Source of the DNA: Euonymus europaeus
Taxonomy: Eukaryota; Streptophyta; Magnoliopsida; Celastrales; Celastraceae
Reading direction: 5' to 3'
Assembly: GCA_963580455.1 (NCBI GenBank)
Contig: OY756960.1
Location: forward strand, 10,292,001 to 10,356,000
Length of the DNA stretch: 64,000 nucleotides
The first letter of the stretch is position 1, and each line of letters opens with the position of its first letter. A program made the translations under genes and the position numbers. The notes beneath the pieces were generated by a model. It ran no database searches. It was not told the DNA's origin and saw nothing but the letters and a program-made list of their open reading frames with translations. Shown here one piece after another: positions 10,761 through 23,440 of the stretch.

Positions 10761-11884
10761 CTTCCTAGATTATTTCGATGCCAAAACACCAACTTTCTAT
10801 GTCAATTGGACAAAAACCGTTAAAAGCTCCTCCATAGATAGAGTTGAGCAACTTCGGACCATCAATGTTGCTCAGTGTACACTTTTTATTGTTCTTCTAT
10901 GTCAAATTTTACGTGTATAAGCTTCCTAGATTACTTCGATGCCAAAACACCTCATATCTATGCCAAATGGACAAAAACCGTTAAAAGCTCCTCCATAGAT
11001 AGAGTTGAGCAAATTCGGACCATGAAAGTTGCTCGGTGTACACTTTTTATTGTTCTTCTATGTCAAATTTTACGAGTATAAGCTTCGTTGATTATTTCGC
11101 TGCCAAAACACTACATATCTATGCCAAATGGACAAAAACCGTTAAAAGCTCCTCCCTAGATGGAGTTGAACAACTTCGGACCATGAAGGTTGCTTAGTGT
11201 ACACTTTTTATTGTTCTTCTATGTCAAATTTTACGAGTATAACTTCTTAGATTATTTCGATTCCAAAACAAGACCTTTCTATGAAAAACGGAGAAAAACC
11301 GTTAAAATCATCTCCATAGATAGAGTTGAGCAACTTCGGACCATGAAAATTGCTCGGTGTACACTTTTTATTGTTCTTCTTTTTCAAATTTTATGAGTAT
11401 AAGCTTCCTAGATTATTTCGATGCCGAAACACCAACTTTTTATGAGAAATGGATAAAAACCGTTAAAAGCTCCTCCATAGATAGAGTTGAGCAATTTCGG
11501 ACCATGAAAGTTTCTCGGTGTACACTTTTTAGTGTCCTTCTATGTCAAATTTTACGAGTATAACTTCCTGGATTATTTCGATTCCAAAACCCCAACTTTC
11601 TATGAAAAATGGACAAAAACCGTTAAAAGCTCATCCATAGATAGAGTTTAGCAACTTCGGACCATAAAAGTTGCTCGGTGTACACTTTTTATTGTTCTTC
11701 TATGTCAAATTTTACGAGTATAAGCTTCCTAGATTATTTCGATGCCAAAAGACCACCTTTCTTCGACAAATGAACAAAAACCGATAAAAGCTCCACCATA
11801 GATAGAGTTGAGCAACTTCGGACCATCAAAGTTGCTCGGTGTACACATTTTATTGTTCTTTTATGTCAAATTTTACGAGTATAA
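10761..11884 (+). repeat. 7-mer cassette V-B-L-E-D'-F-G (1,124 bp)
   Basis: Monomers start at 10761, 10922, 11083, 11243, 11404, 11564 and 11725. L opens with CTTCGTTGATT and E with CTTCTTAG, private marks shared with the next cassette. Confidence 0.85.
11404..11563 (+). repeat. Exemplar monomer, type D' (D variant of the 7-14 kb region)
   Basis: Keeps the D landmark GATGCCGAAACACC but has TTTATGAGAAATGG, GAGCAATTTCGG, AAAGTTTCTCGG and usually TTTTTAGTGTCC. The GAGCAATTT and GTTTCTC changes disturb both arms of the monomer's inverted repeat. D' is confined to about 7.2-14.3 kb, so it is a locally amplified lineage. The copies at 7229 and 8835 share a one-base loss in the T-run before ATGAG. 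Confidence 0.85.
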
Positions 11885-13490
11885 CTTCCTAGATTATTTC
11901 GATGCCAAAACACCAACTTTCTATGGCAATTGGACAAAAACCGTTAAAATGTCCTCCATAGATAGAGTTGAGCAACTTCGGACCATCAATGTTGCTCGGT
12001 GTACACTTTTTATTGTTCTTCTATGTCAAATTTTACGTGTATAAGCTTCCTAGATTACTTCGACGCCAAAACACCTCATATCTATGCCAAATGGACAAAA
12101 ACCGTTAAAAGCTCCTCCATAGATAGAGTTGAGCAAATTCGGACCATGAAAGTTGCTCGGCGTACACTTTTTATTGTTCTTCTATGTCAAATTTTACGAG
12201 TATAAGCTTCGTAGATTATTTCGATGCCAAAACTCTACATATCTATGCCAAAGGGACAAAAACCGTTAAAAGCTCCTCCCTAGATGGAGTTGAGCAACTT
12301 CGGACCATGAAGGTTGCTTAGTGTACACTTTTTATTGTTCTTCTATGTCAAATTTTACGAGTATAACTTCTTAGATTATTTTGATTCCAAAACATGACCT
12401 TTCTATGAAAAACGGAGAAAAACCGTTAAAATCATCTCCATAGATAGAGTTGAGCAACTTCGGACCATGAAAGTTGCTCGGTGTACACTTTTTATTGTTC
12501 TTCTTTGTTAAATTTTATGAGTATAAGCTTCCTAGATTATTTCGATGCCGAAACACCAACTTTTTATGAGAAATGGATAAAAACCGTTAAAAGCTCCTCC
12601 ATAGATAGAGTTGAGCAATTTCGGACCATGAAAGTTTCTCGGTGTACACTTTTTATTGTCCTTCTATGTCAAATTTTACGAGTATAAGCTTCGTTGATTA
12701 TTTCGATGCCAAAACACTACATATCTATGCCAAATGGACAAAAACCGTTAAAAGCTCCTCCCTAGATGGAGTTGAGCAACTTCGGACCATGAAGGTTGCT
12801 TAGTGTACACTTTTTATTGTTCTTCTATGTCAAATTTTACGAGTATAACTTCTTAGATTATTTCGATTCCAAAACAAGACCTTTCTATGAAAAACGGAGA
12901 AAAACCGTTAAAATCATCTCCATAGATAGAGTTGAGCAACTTCGGACCATGAAAATTGCTCGGTGTACACTTTTTATTGTTCTTCTTTTTCAAATTTTAT
13001 GAGTATAAGCTTCCTAGATTATTTCGATGCCGAAACACCAACTTTTTATGAGAAATGGATAAAAACCGTTAAAAGCTCCTCCATAGATAGAGTTGAGCAA
13101 TTTCGGACCATGAAAGTTTCTCGGTGTACACTTTTTAGTGTCCTTCTATGTCAAATTTTACGAGTATAACTTCCTGGATTATTTCGATTCCAAAACCCCA
13201 ACTTTCTATGAAAAATGGACAAAAACCGTTAAAAGCTCATCCATAGATAGAGTTTAGCAACTTCGGACCATAAAAGTTGCTCGGTGTACACTTTTTATTG
13301 TTCTTCTATGTCAAATTTTACGAGTATAAGCTTCCTAGATTATTTCGATGCCAAAAGACCACCTTTCTTCGACAAATGAACAAAAACCGATAAAAGCTCC
13401 ACCATAGATAGAGTTGAGCAACTTCGGACCATCAAAGTTGCTCGGTGTACACATTTTATTGTTCTTTTATGTCAAATTTTACGAGTATAA
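11885..13490 (+). repeat. 10-mer cassette V-B-L-E-D'-L-E-D'-F-G (1,606 bp)
   Basis: Monomers start at 11885, 12046, 12207, 12367, 12528, 12689, 12849, 13010, 13170 and 13331. The L-E-D' triplet is doubled. The segment from 11243 recurs 1,606 bp later up to about 14.3 kb, carrying the private ATGGCAATTGG and AAAATGTCC of its V monomer. Confidence 0.86.
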
Positions 13491-14614
13491 CTTCCTAGAT
13501 TATTTCGATGCCAAAACACCAACTTTCTATGGCAATTGGACAAAAACCGTTAAAATGTCCTCCATAGATAGAGTTGAGCAACTTCGGACCATCAATGTTG
13601 CTCGGTGTACACTTTTTATTGTTCTTCTATGTCAAATTTTACGTGTATAAGCTTCCTAGATTACTTCGACGCCAAAACACCTCATATCTATGCCAAATGG
13701 ACAAAAACCGTTAAAAGCTCCTCCATAGATAGAGTTGAGCAAATTCGGACCATGAAAGTTGCTCGGCGTACACTTTTTATTGTTCTTCTATGTCAAATTT
13801 TACGAGTATAAGCTTCGTAGATTATTTCGATGCCAAAACACTACATATCTATGCCAAAGGGACAAAAACCGTTAAAAGCTCCTCCCTAGATGGAGCTGAG
13901 CAACTTCGGACCATGAAGGTTGCTTAGTGTACACTTTTTATTGTTCTTCTATGTCAAATTTTACGAGTATAACTTCTTAGATTATTTTGATTCCAAAACA
14001 TGACCTTTCTATGAAAAACGGAGAAAAACCGTTAAAATCATCTCCATAGATAGAGTTGAGCAACTTCGGACCATGAAAGTTGCTCGGTGTACACTTTTTA
14101 TTGTTCTTCTTTGTCAAATTTTATGAGTATAAGCTTCCTAGATTATTTCGATGCCGAAACACCAACTTTTTATGAGAAATGGATAAAAACCGTTAAAAGC
14201 TCCTCCATAGATAGAGTTGAGCAATTTCGGACCATGAAAGTTTCTCGGTGTACACTTTTTAGTGTCCTTCTATGTCAAATTTTACGAGTATAACTTTCTG
14301 GATTATTTCGATTCCAAAACCCCAACTTTCTATGAAAAATGGACAAAAACCGTTAAAAGCTCATCCATAGATAGAGTTTAGCAACTTCGGACCATAAAAG
14401 TTGCTCGGTGTACACTTTTTATTGTTCTTCTATGTCAAATTTTACGAGTATAAGATTCCTAGATTATTTCGATGCCAAAAGACCACCTTTCTTCGACAAA
14501 TGAACAAAAACCGATAAAAGCTCCACCATAGATAGAGTTGAGCAACTTCGGACCATCAAAGTTGCTCGGTGTACACATTTTATTGTTCTTTTATGTCAAA
14601 TTTTACGAGTATAA
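13491..14614 (+). repeat. 7-mer cassette V-B-L-E-D'-F-G (1,124 bp)
   Basis: Monomers start at 13491, 13652, 13813, 13973, 14134, 14294 and 14455. It matches the left part of the previous 10-mer but holds the L-E-D' triplet once. Confidence 0.85.
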
Positions 14615-15899
14615 CTTCCTAGATTATTTCGATGCCAAAACACCAACTTTCTATGTCAATTGGACAAAAACCGTTAAAATGTCCTCCATAGATAGAGTTG
14701 AGCAACTTCGGACCATCAATGTTGCTCGGTGTACACTTTTTGTTGTTCTTCTATGTCAAATTTTACGAGTATAAGCTTCGTAGATTATTTCGATGCCAAA
14801 ACACTACATATCTATGCCAAATGGACAAAACCCGTTAAAAGCTCCTCCTTAGATGGAGTTGAGAAACTTCGGACCGTGAAAGTTGCTCAGTGTACACTTT
14901 TTATTGTTCTTCTATTTCAAATTTTACGAGTATAAGCTTCCTAGATTATTTCGATGCCAAAACACCAACTTTCTATGTCAATTGGACAAAAACCGTTAAA
15001 AGCTCCTCCATAGATAGAGTTGAGCAACTTCGGACCATCAATGTTGCTCGGTGTACACTTTTTATTGTTCTTCTATGTCAAATTTTACGTGTATAAGCTT
15101 CCTAGATTACTTCGATGCCAAAACATCTCATATCTATGCCAAATGGACAAAAACCGTTAAAAGCTCGTCCATAGATAGATTTGAGCAAATTCGGACCATG
15201 AAAGTTGCTCGGTGTACACTTTTTATTGTTCTTCTATGTCAAATTTTACGAGTATATGCTTCGTTGATTATTTCGATGCCAAAACACTACATATCTATGC
15301 CAAATGGACAAAAACCGTTAAAAGCTCCTCCCTAGATGGAGTTGAGCAACTTCGGACCATGAAAGTTGCTTAGTGTACACTTTTTATTGTTCTTCTATGT
15401 CAAATTTTACGAGTATAACTTCCTAGATTATTTCGATTCCAAAACAAGACCTTTCTATGAAAAACGGAGAAAAACCGTTAAAATCATCTCCATAGATAGA
15501 GTTGAGCAACTTCGGACCACGAAAGTTGCTCGGTGTACACTTTTTATTGTTCTTCTTTGTCAAATTTTATGAGTATAACTTCCTAGATTATTTCAATTCC
15601 AAAACCCCAACTTTCTATGAAAAATGGACAAAAACCGTTAAGAGCTCATCCATAGATAGAGTTTAGCAACTTCGGACCATAAAAGTAGCTCGGTGTACAC
15701 GTTTTATTGTTCTTCTATGTCAAATTTTACGAGTATAAGCTTCCTAGATTATTTCGATGCCAAAAGACCACCTTTCTTCGACAAATGAACAAAAACCGAT
15801 AAAAGCTCCACCATAGATAGAGTTGAGCAACTTCGGACCATCAAAGTTTCTCGGTGTACACATTTTATTGTTCTTTTATGTCAAATTTTACGAGTATAA
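14615..15899 (+). repeat. 8-mer cassette V-L-V-B-L-E-F-G (1,285 bp)
   Basis: Monomers start at 14615, 14776, 14937, 15098, 15259, 15419, 15579 and 15740. The boundary before the second L reads TATATGC and not TATAAGC. This removes a stop codon and creates the longest open frame of the window, 94 codons, without coding meaning. Confidence 0.82.
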
Positions 15900-16060
15900 C
15901 TTCCTAGATTATTTCGATGCCAAAACACCAACTTTCTATGTCAATTAGACAAAAACCGTTAAAAGCTCCTCCATAGATAGAGTTGAGCAACTTCGGACCA
16001 TCAATGTTGCTCGGTGTACACTTTTTATTGTTCTTCTATGTCAAATTTTACGAGTATAAG
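15900..16060 (+). repeat. Single V monomer between cassettes
   Basis: A V monomer (CAATTAGAC form, as at 5623) flanked by G monomers on both sides. It links the left-hand cassettes to the super-unit that starts with G at 16061. Confidence 0.8.
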
Positions 16061-16702
16061 CTTCCTAGATTATTTCGATGCCAAAAGACCACCTTTCTTC
16101 GACAAATGAACAAAAATTGATAAAAGCTCCACCATAGATAGAGTTGAGCAACTTCGGACCATCAAAGTTGCTCGGTGTACACGTTTTATTGTTCTTTTAT
16201 GTCAGATTTTACGAGTATAACTTCCTAGATTATTTCGATGCCAAAACACCAACTTTCTATGTCAATTGGACAAAAATCGTTAAAAGCTCCTCCATAGATA
16301 GAGTTGAGCAAATTCGGACCATGAAAGTAGCTCGGTGTACACTTTTTGTTGTTCTTCTATGTCAAATTTTACGAGTATAAGCTTCGTAGATTATTTCGAT
16401 GCCAAAACACTACATATCTATGCCAAATGGACAAAAACCGTTAAAAGCTCCTCCCTAGATGGAGTTGAGCAACTTCGGACCATTAAAGTTGCTTAGTGTA
16501 CACTTTTTATTGTTCTTCTATGTCAAATTTTACGAGTATAACTTCCTAGATTATTTCGATTCCAAAACAAGACCTTTCTTTGAAAAACGGAGAAAAACCG
16601 TTAAAATCATCTCCATAGATAGAGTTGAGCAACTTCGGACCATGAAAGTTGCTCGGTGTACACTTTTTATTGTTCTTCTTTGTCCAATTTTATTAGTATA
16701 AG

Positions 16703-17184
16703 CTTCCTAGATTATTTCGATGCCGAAACACCAACTTTCTATGACAAATGGATAAAAACCGTTAAAAGCTCCTCCATAGATAGAGTTGAGCAACTTCGGA
16801 CCATGAAAGTTGCTCGGTGTACACTTTTTATTGTTCTTCTTTGTCAAATTTTATGAGTATAAGCTTCCTAGATTATTTCGATGCCGAAACACCAACTTTC
16901 TATGACAAATGGATAAAAACCGTTAAAAGCTCCTCCATAGATAGAGTTGAGCAACTTCTGACCATGAAAGTTGCTCGGTGTACACTTTTTATTGTTCTTC
17001 TTTGTCAACTTTTATGAGTATAAGCTTCCTAGATTATTTCGATTCCGAAACACCAACTTTCTATGACAAATGGATAAAAACCGTTAAAAGCTCCTCCATA
17101 GATAGAGTTGAGCAACTTCGGACCATGAAAGTTGCTCGGTGTACACTTTTTAGTGTTCTTCTATGTCAAATTTTACGAGTATAA
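16703..17184 (+). repeat. Three consecutive D monomers
   Basis: D monomers start at 16703, 16864 and 17025 and differ at only a few bases (for example GATTCCG in the third). This is the only homogeneous triplet I see. The matching place in super-unit copy 2 (27293 and 27454) has two D monomers. Confidence 0.85.
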
Positions 17185-19106
17185 CTTCCTAGATTATTTC
17201 GATTCGAAAACACCAACTTTCTATGCCAAATGGACAAAAACCGTTAAAGCTCCTCCATAGATAGAGTTGAGCAACTTCGGACCATGAAAGTTGCTCGGTG
17301 TACACTTTTTATTGTTCTTCTATGTCAAATTTTACGAGTATAACTTCCTAGATTATTTCAATTCCAAAACACGAACTTTCTATGAAAAATGGACAAAAAC
17401 CGTTAAAAGCTCATCAATAGATAGAGTTTAGCAACTTCGGACCATAAAAGTTGCTCGGTGTACACTTTTTATTGTTCTTCTATGTCAAATTTTACGAGTA
17501 TAACTTCCTAGATTATTTCGATTCCAAAACACGAACTTTCTATGAAAAATGAACAAAAATCGATAAAAGCACCACCATAGATAGAGTTGAGCAACTTCGG
17601 ACCATCAAATTTGGTCGGTGTACACATTTTATTGTTCTTTTATGTCAAATTTTACGAGTATAACTTCCTAGATTATTTCGATTCCAAAACACCAACTTTC
17701 TATGCCAAATGGACAAAAACCGTTAAAGCTCCTCCATAGATAGAGTTGAGCAACTTCGGACCATGAAAGTTGCTCGGTGTACACTTTTTATTATTCTTCT
17801 ATGTCAAATTTTACGAGTATAACTTCCTAGATTAAATCGATTCCAAAACACGAACTTTCTATGAAAAATGAACAAAAATCGATCAAAGCTCCACCATAGA
17901 TAGAGTTGAGCAACTTCGGACCATCAAAGTTGGTCGGTGTACACATTTTATTGTTCTTTTATGTCAAATTTTACGAGTATAACTTCCTAGATTATTTCGA
18001 TGCCAAAACACCAACTTTCTATGTCAATTGGACAAAAACCGTTAAAAGCTCCTCCATAGATAGAGTTGAGCAACTTCGGACCATGAAAGTTGCTCGGTGT
18101 ACACTTTTTATTGTTCTTCTTTGTCAAATTTTATGAGTATAAGCTTCCTAGATTATTTCGATGCCGAAACACCAACTTTCTATGACAAATGGATAAAAAC
18201 CGTTAAAAGCTCCTCCATAGATAGAGTTGAGCAAATTCGGACCATGAAAGTTGCTCGGTGTACACTTTTTCTTGTTCTTCTATGTCAAATTTTACGAGTA
18301 TAAGCTTCGTAGATTATTTCGATGCCAAAACACTACATATCTATGCCAAATGGACAAAAACCGTTAAAAGCTCCTCCCTAGATGGAGTTGAGCAACTTCG
18401 GACCATGAAAGTTGCTCAGTGTACACTTTTTATTGTTCTTCTATTTCAAATTTTACGAGTATAAGCTTCCTAGATTATTTCGATGCCGAAACACCAACTT
18501 TCTATGACAAATGGATAAAAACCGTTAAAAGTTCCTCCATAGATAGAGTTCAGCAACTTCGAACCATGAAAGTTGCTCGGTATACACTTTTTACTGTTCT
18601 TCTATGTCAAATTTTACGAGTATAACTTCCTAGATTATTTCGATTCGAAAACAAGACCTTTCTATGAAAAACAGAGAAAAACCATTAAAATCATCTCCAT
18701 AGATAGAGTTGAGCAACTTCGGACCACGAAAGTTGCTCGGTGTACACTTTTTATTGTTCTTCTTTGTCAAATTTTATGAGTATAAGCTTCTAGATTATTT
18801 CGATGCCGAAACACCAACTTTCTATGACAAATGGATAAAAACCGTTAAAAGCTCCTCCATAGATAGAGTTGAGCAACTTTGGACCATGAAAGTTGCTCGG
18901 TATACACTTTTTATTGTTCTTCTATGTCAAATTTTACGAGTATAACTTCCTAGATTATTTCTATTCCAAAACCCCAGCTTTCTATGAAAAATGGACAAAA
19001 ACCGTTAAAAGCTCATCCATAGATAGAGTTTGGCAACTTCGGACCATAAAAGTTGCTCGGTGTACACTTTTTATTGTTCTTCTATGTCAAATTTTACGAG
19101 TATAAG
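17185..19106 (+). repeat. Mixed block H-F-FG-H-FG-V-D-L-D-E-D-F
   Basis: Monomers start at 17185, 17344, 17504, 17664, 17823, 17983, 18144, 18305, 18466, 18626, 18787 and 18946. Copy 2 of the super-unit has a shorter version of the left part. The D at 18787 lacks a C in its start (CTTCTAGATT), a mark shared with 29057. Confidence 0.78.
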
Positions 19107-20551
19107 CTTCCTAGATTATTTCGATGCCAAAAGACCACCTTTCTTCGACAAATGAAGAAAAACCGATAAAAGCTCCACCATAGATAGAGTTGAGCAACTT
19201 CGGATCATCAAAGTTGCTCGGTGTACACATTTTATTGTTCTTTTATGTCAAATTTTACGAGTATAACTTCCAAGATTATTTCGATGCCAAAACACCAACT
19301 TTCTATAACAATTGGACAAAAACCGTTAAAATCTCCTCCATAGATAGAGTTGAGCAACTTCGTACCATCAATGTTGCTCGGTGTACACTTTTTATTGTTC
19401 TTTTATGTCAAATTTTGCGTGTATAAGCTTCCTAGATTACTTCGATGCCAAAACACCAACTTTCTATGTCAATTGGACAAAAACCGTTAAAATCTCCTCC
19501 ATAGATAGAGTTGAGCAACTTCTGACCATCAATGTTGCTCGGTGTACACTTTTTATTGTTCTTCTTTGTCAAATTTTACGAGTATAACTTCCTAGATTAT
19601 TTCTATTCCAAAACCCCAACTTTCTATGAAAAATGGACAAAAACCGTTAAAAGCTCATCCATAGATAGAGTTTAGCAACTTCGGACCATAAAAGTTGCTC
19701 GGTGTACACTTTTTATTGTTCTTCTATGTCAAATTTTACGAGTATAAGCTTCCTAGATTATTTCGATGCCAAAAGACCACCTTTCTTCGACAAATGAACA
19801 AAAGCCGATAAAAGCTCCACCATAGATAGAGTTGAGCAACTTCGGACCACCAAGTTGCTCGGTGTACACATTTTATTGTTCTTTTATGTCAAATTTTACG
19901 AGTATAACTTCCTAGATTATTTCGATGCCAAAACACCAACTTTCTATGTCAATTGGACAAAAACCGTTAAAATGTCCTCCATAGATAGAGTTGAGCAACT
20001 TCGGACCATCAATGTTGCTCGGTGTACACTTTTTATCGTTCTTCTATGTCAAATTTTACGTGTATAAGCTTCCTAGATTACTTCGATGCCAAAACACCAA
20101 CTTTCTATGTCAATTGGACAAAAACCGTTAAAAGCTCCTCCATAGATAGAGTTGAGCAACTTCTGACCATCAATGTTGCTCGGTGTACACTTTTTATTGT
20201 TCTTCTATGTCAAATTTTACGTGTATAAGCTTCCTAGATTACTTCGACGCCAAAACACCTCATATCTATGCCAAATGGACAAAAACCGTTAAAAGCTCCT
20301 CCATAGATAGAGTTGAGCAAATTCGGACCATGAAAGTTGCTCGGTGTACACTTTTTATTGTTCTTCTATGTTAAATTTTACGAGTATAAGCTTCGTAGAT
20401 TATTTCGATGCCAAAACACTACATATCTATGCCAAATGGACAAAAACCTTTAAAAGCTCCTCCCTAGATGGAGTTTGGCAACTTCGGACCATAAAAGTTG
20501 CTCGGTGTACACTTTTTATTGTTCTTCTATGTCAAATTTTACGAGTATAAG
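19107..20551 (+). repeat. 9-mer G-Vn-V-F-G-V-V-B-L (1,445 bp)
   Basis: Monomers start at 19107, 19267, 19428, 19588, 19749, 19908, 20069, 20230 and 20391. The last, L, switches to an F-like second half near 20472-20477 (ATGGAGTTTGGCAAC) and leads back into a second copy of G-Vn-V. That junction is where the duplication closed. Confidence 0.82.
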
Positions 20552-21513
20552 CTTCCTAGATTATTTCGATGCCAAAAGACCACCTTTCTTCGACAAATGA
20601 ACAAAAACCGATAAAAGCTCCACCATAGATAGAGTTGAGCAACTTCGGATCATCAAAGTTGCTCGGTGTACACATTTTATTGTTCTTTTATGTCAAATTT
20701 TACGAGTATAACTTCCAAGATTATTTCGATGCCAAAACACCAACTTTCTATAACAATTGGACAAAAACCGTTAAAATCTCCTCCATAGATAGAGTTGAGC
20801 AACTTCGTACCATCAATGTTGCTCGGTGTACACTTTTTATTGTTCTTTTATGTCAAATTTTGCGTGTATAAGCTTCCTAGATTACTTCGATGCCAAAACA
20901 CCAACTTTCTATGTCAATTGGACAAAAACCGTTAAAATCTCCTCCATAGATAGAGTTGAGCAACTTCTGACCATCAATGTTGCTCGGTGTACACTTTTTA
21001 TTGTTCTTCTTTGTCAAATTTTATGAGTATAACTTCCTAGATTATTTCTATTCCAAAACCCCAACTTTCTATGAAAAATGGACAAAAACCGTTAAAAGCT
21101 CATCCATAGATAGAGTTTAGCAACTTCGGACCATAAAAGTTGCTCGGTGTACACTTTTTATTGTTCTTCTATGTCAAATTTTACGAGTATAAGCTTCCTA
21201 GATTATTTCGATGCCAAAAGACCACCTTTCTTCGACAAATGAACAAAAGCCGATAAAAGCTCCACCATAGATAGAGTTGAGCAACTTCGGACCATCAAAG
21301 TTGCTCGGTGTACACATTTTATTGTTCTTTTATGTCAAATTTTACGAGTATAACTTCCTAGATTATTTCGATGCCAAAACACCAACTTTCTATGTCAATT
21401 GGACAAAAACCGTTAAAATCTCCTCCATAGATAGAGTTGAGCAACTTCTGACCATCAATGTTGCTCGGTGTACACTTTTTATTGTTCTTCTTTGTCAAAT
21501 TTTACGAGTATAA
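20552..21513 (+). repeat. Partial second copy G-Vn-V-F-G-V (6 monomers)
   Basis: Monomers start at 20552, 20712, 20873, 21033, 21194 and 21354, 1,445 bp after their counterparts. CTTCCAAGATT, CTATAACAATTGG, CTTCGTACC and TTTTGCGTG recur. The following monomer is F in place of V, so the copy is partial. Confidence 0.82.
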
Positions 21514-23440
21514 CTTCCTAGATTATTTCTATTCCAAAACCCCAACTTTCTATGAAAAATGGACAAAAACCGTTAAAAGCTCATCCATAGATAGAGTTTA
21601 GCAACTTCGGACCATAAAAGTTGCTCGGTGTACACTTTTTATTGTTCTTCTATGTCAAATTTTACGAGTATAAGCTTCCTAGATTATTTCGATGCCAAAA
21701 GACCACCTTTCTTCGACAAATGAACAAAAGCCGATAAAAGCTCCACCATAGATAGAGTTGAGCAACTTCGGACCATCAAAGTTGCTCGGTGTACACATTT
21801 TATTGTTCTTTTATGTCAAATTTTACGAGTATAACTTCCTAGATTATTTCGATGCCAAAACACCAACTTTCTATGTCAATTGGACAAAAACCGTTAAAAT
21901 GTCCTCCATAGATAGAGTTGAGCAACTTCGGACCATCAATGTTGCTCGGTGTACACTTTTTATCGTTCTTCTATGTCAAATTTTACGTGTATAAGCTTCC
22001 TAGATTACTTCGATGCCAAAACACCAACTTTCTATGTCAATTGGACAAAAACCGTTAAAAGCTCCTCCATAGATAGAGTTGAGCAACTTCTGACCATCAA
22101 TGTTGCTCGGTGTACACTTTTTATTGTTCTTCTATGTCAAATTTTACGTGTATAAGCTTCCTAGATTACTTCGACGCCAAAACACCTCATATCTATGCCA
22201 AATGGACAAAAACCGTTAAAAGCTCCTCCATAGATAGAGTTGAGCAAATTCGGACCATGAAAGTTGCTCGGTGTACACTTTTTATTGTTCTTCTATGTTA
22301 AATTTTACGAGTATAAGCTTCGTAGATTATTTCGATGCCAAAACACTACATATCTATGCCAAATGGACAAAAACCGTTAAAAGCTCCTCCATAGATAGAG
22401 TTGAGCAACTTCGGACCATGAAAGTTGTTCAGTGTACACTTTTTATTGTTCTTCTATTTCAAATTTTACGAGTATAAGTTTCCTAGATTATTTCGATGCC
22501 GAAACACCAACTTTCTATGACAAATGGATAAAAACCGTTAAAAGCTCCTGCATAGATAGAGTTGAGCAACTTCGAACCATGAAAGTTGCTCGGTGTACAC
22601 TTTTTACTGTTCTTCTATGTCAAATTTTACGAGTATAACTTCCTAGATTATTTCGATTCCAAAACACGAACTTTCTATGAAAAATGGACAAAAACAGTTA
22701 AAAGCTCATCCATAGATAGAGTTTAGCAACTTCGAACCATAAAAGTTGCTCGGTGTACACTTTTTATTGTTCTTCTATGTCAAATTTTACGAGTATAAGC
22801 TTCCTAGATTATTTCGATGCCAAAAGACCACCTTTCTTCGACAAATGAACAAAATCGATAAAAGCTCCACCATAGATAGAGTTGAGCAACTTCAGACCAT
22901 CAAAGTTGCTCGGTGTACACGTTTTATTGTTCTTTTATGTCAGATTTTACGAGTATAACTTCCTAGATTATTTCGATGCCAAAACACCAACTTTGTATGT
23001 CAATTGGACAAAAACCGTTAAAAGCTCCTCCATTGATAGAGTTGAGCAACTTCGGACCACCAATGTTGCTCGGTGTACACTTTTTATTGTTCTTCTATGT
23101 CAAATTTTACGTGTATAAGCTTCGTAGATTACTTCGATGCCAAAACACCTCATATCTATGCCAAATGGACAAAAACCGTTAAAAGCTCCTCCATAGATAG
23201 AGTTGAGCAAATTCGGACCATGAAAGTTGCTCGGTGTACACTTTTTGTTGTTCTTCTATGTCAAATTTTACGAGTATAAGCTTCGTAGATTATTTCGATG
23301 CCAAAACACTACATATCTATGACAAATGGACAAAAACCTTTAAAAGCTCCTCCCTAGATGGAGTTGAGCAACTTCGGACCATGAAAGTTGCTTAGTGTAC
23401 ACTTTTTATTGTTCTTCTATGTCAAATTTTACGAGCATAA
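21354..23440 (+). repeat. 13-mer HOR copy 1: V-F-G-V-V-B-L-D-F-G-Vt-B-L (2,087 bp)
   Basis: Monomers start at 21354, 21514, 21675, 21835, 21996, 22157, 22318, 22479, 22639, 22800, 22959, 23120 and 23281. Its first V also closes the preceding partial 9-mer. The L at 22318 has CATAGATAGAG and not the usual CCCTAGATGGAG, so it looks converted by another type. Confidence 0.84.
22959..23119 (+). repeat. Exemplar monomer, type Vt (V variant)
   Basis: A V monomer with ACTTTGTATGTC instead of ACTTTCTATGTC, usually with CCATTGATAGAG. The G monomer before it ends in a private tail (ACACGTTTTATTG and TCAGATTTTACG). This linked G-Vt pair recurs about once per HOR from 22.8 to 57.3 kb. Confidence 0.85.
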
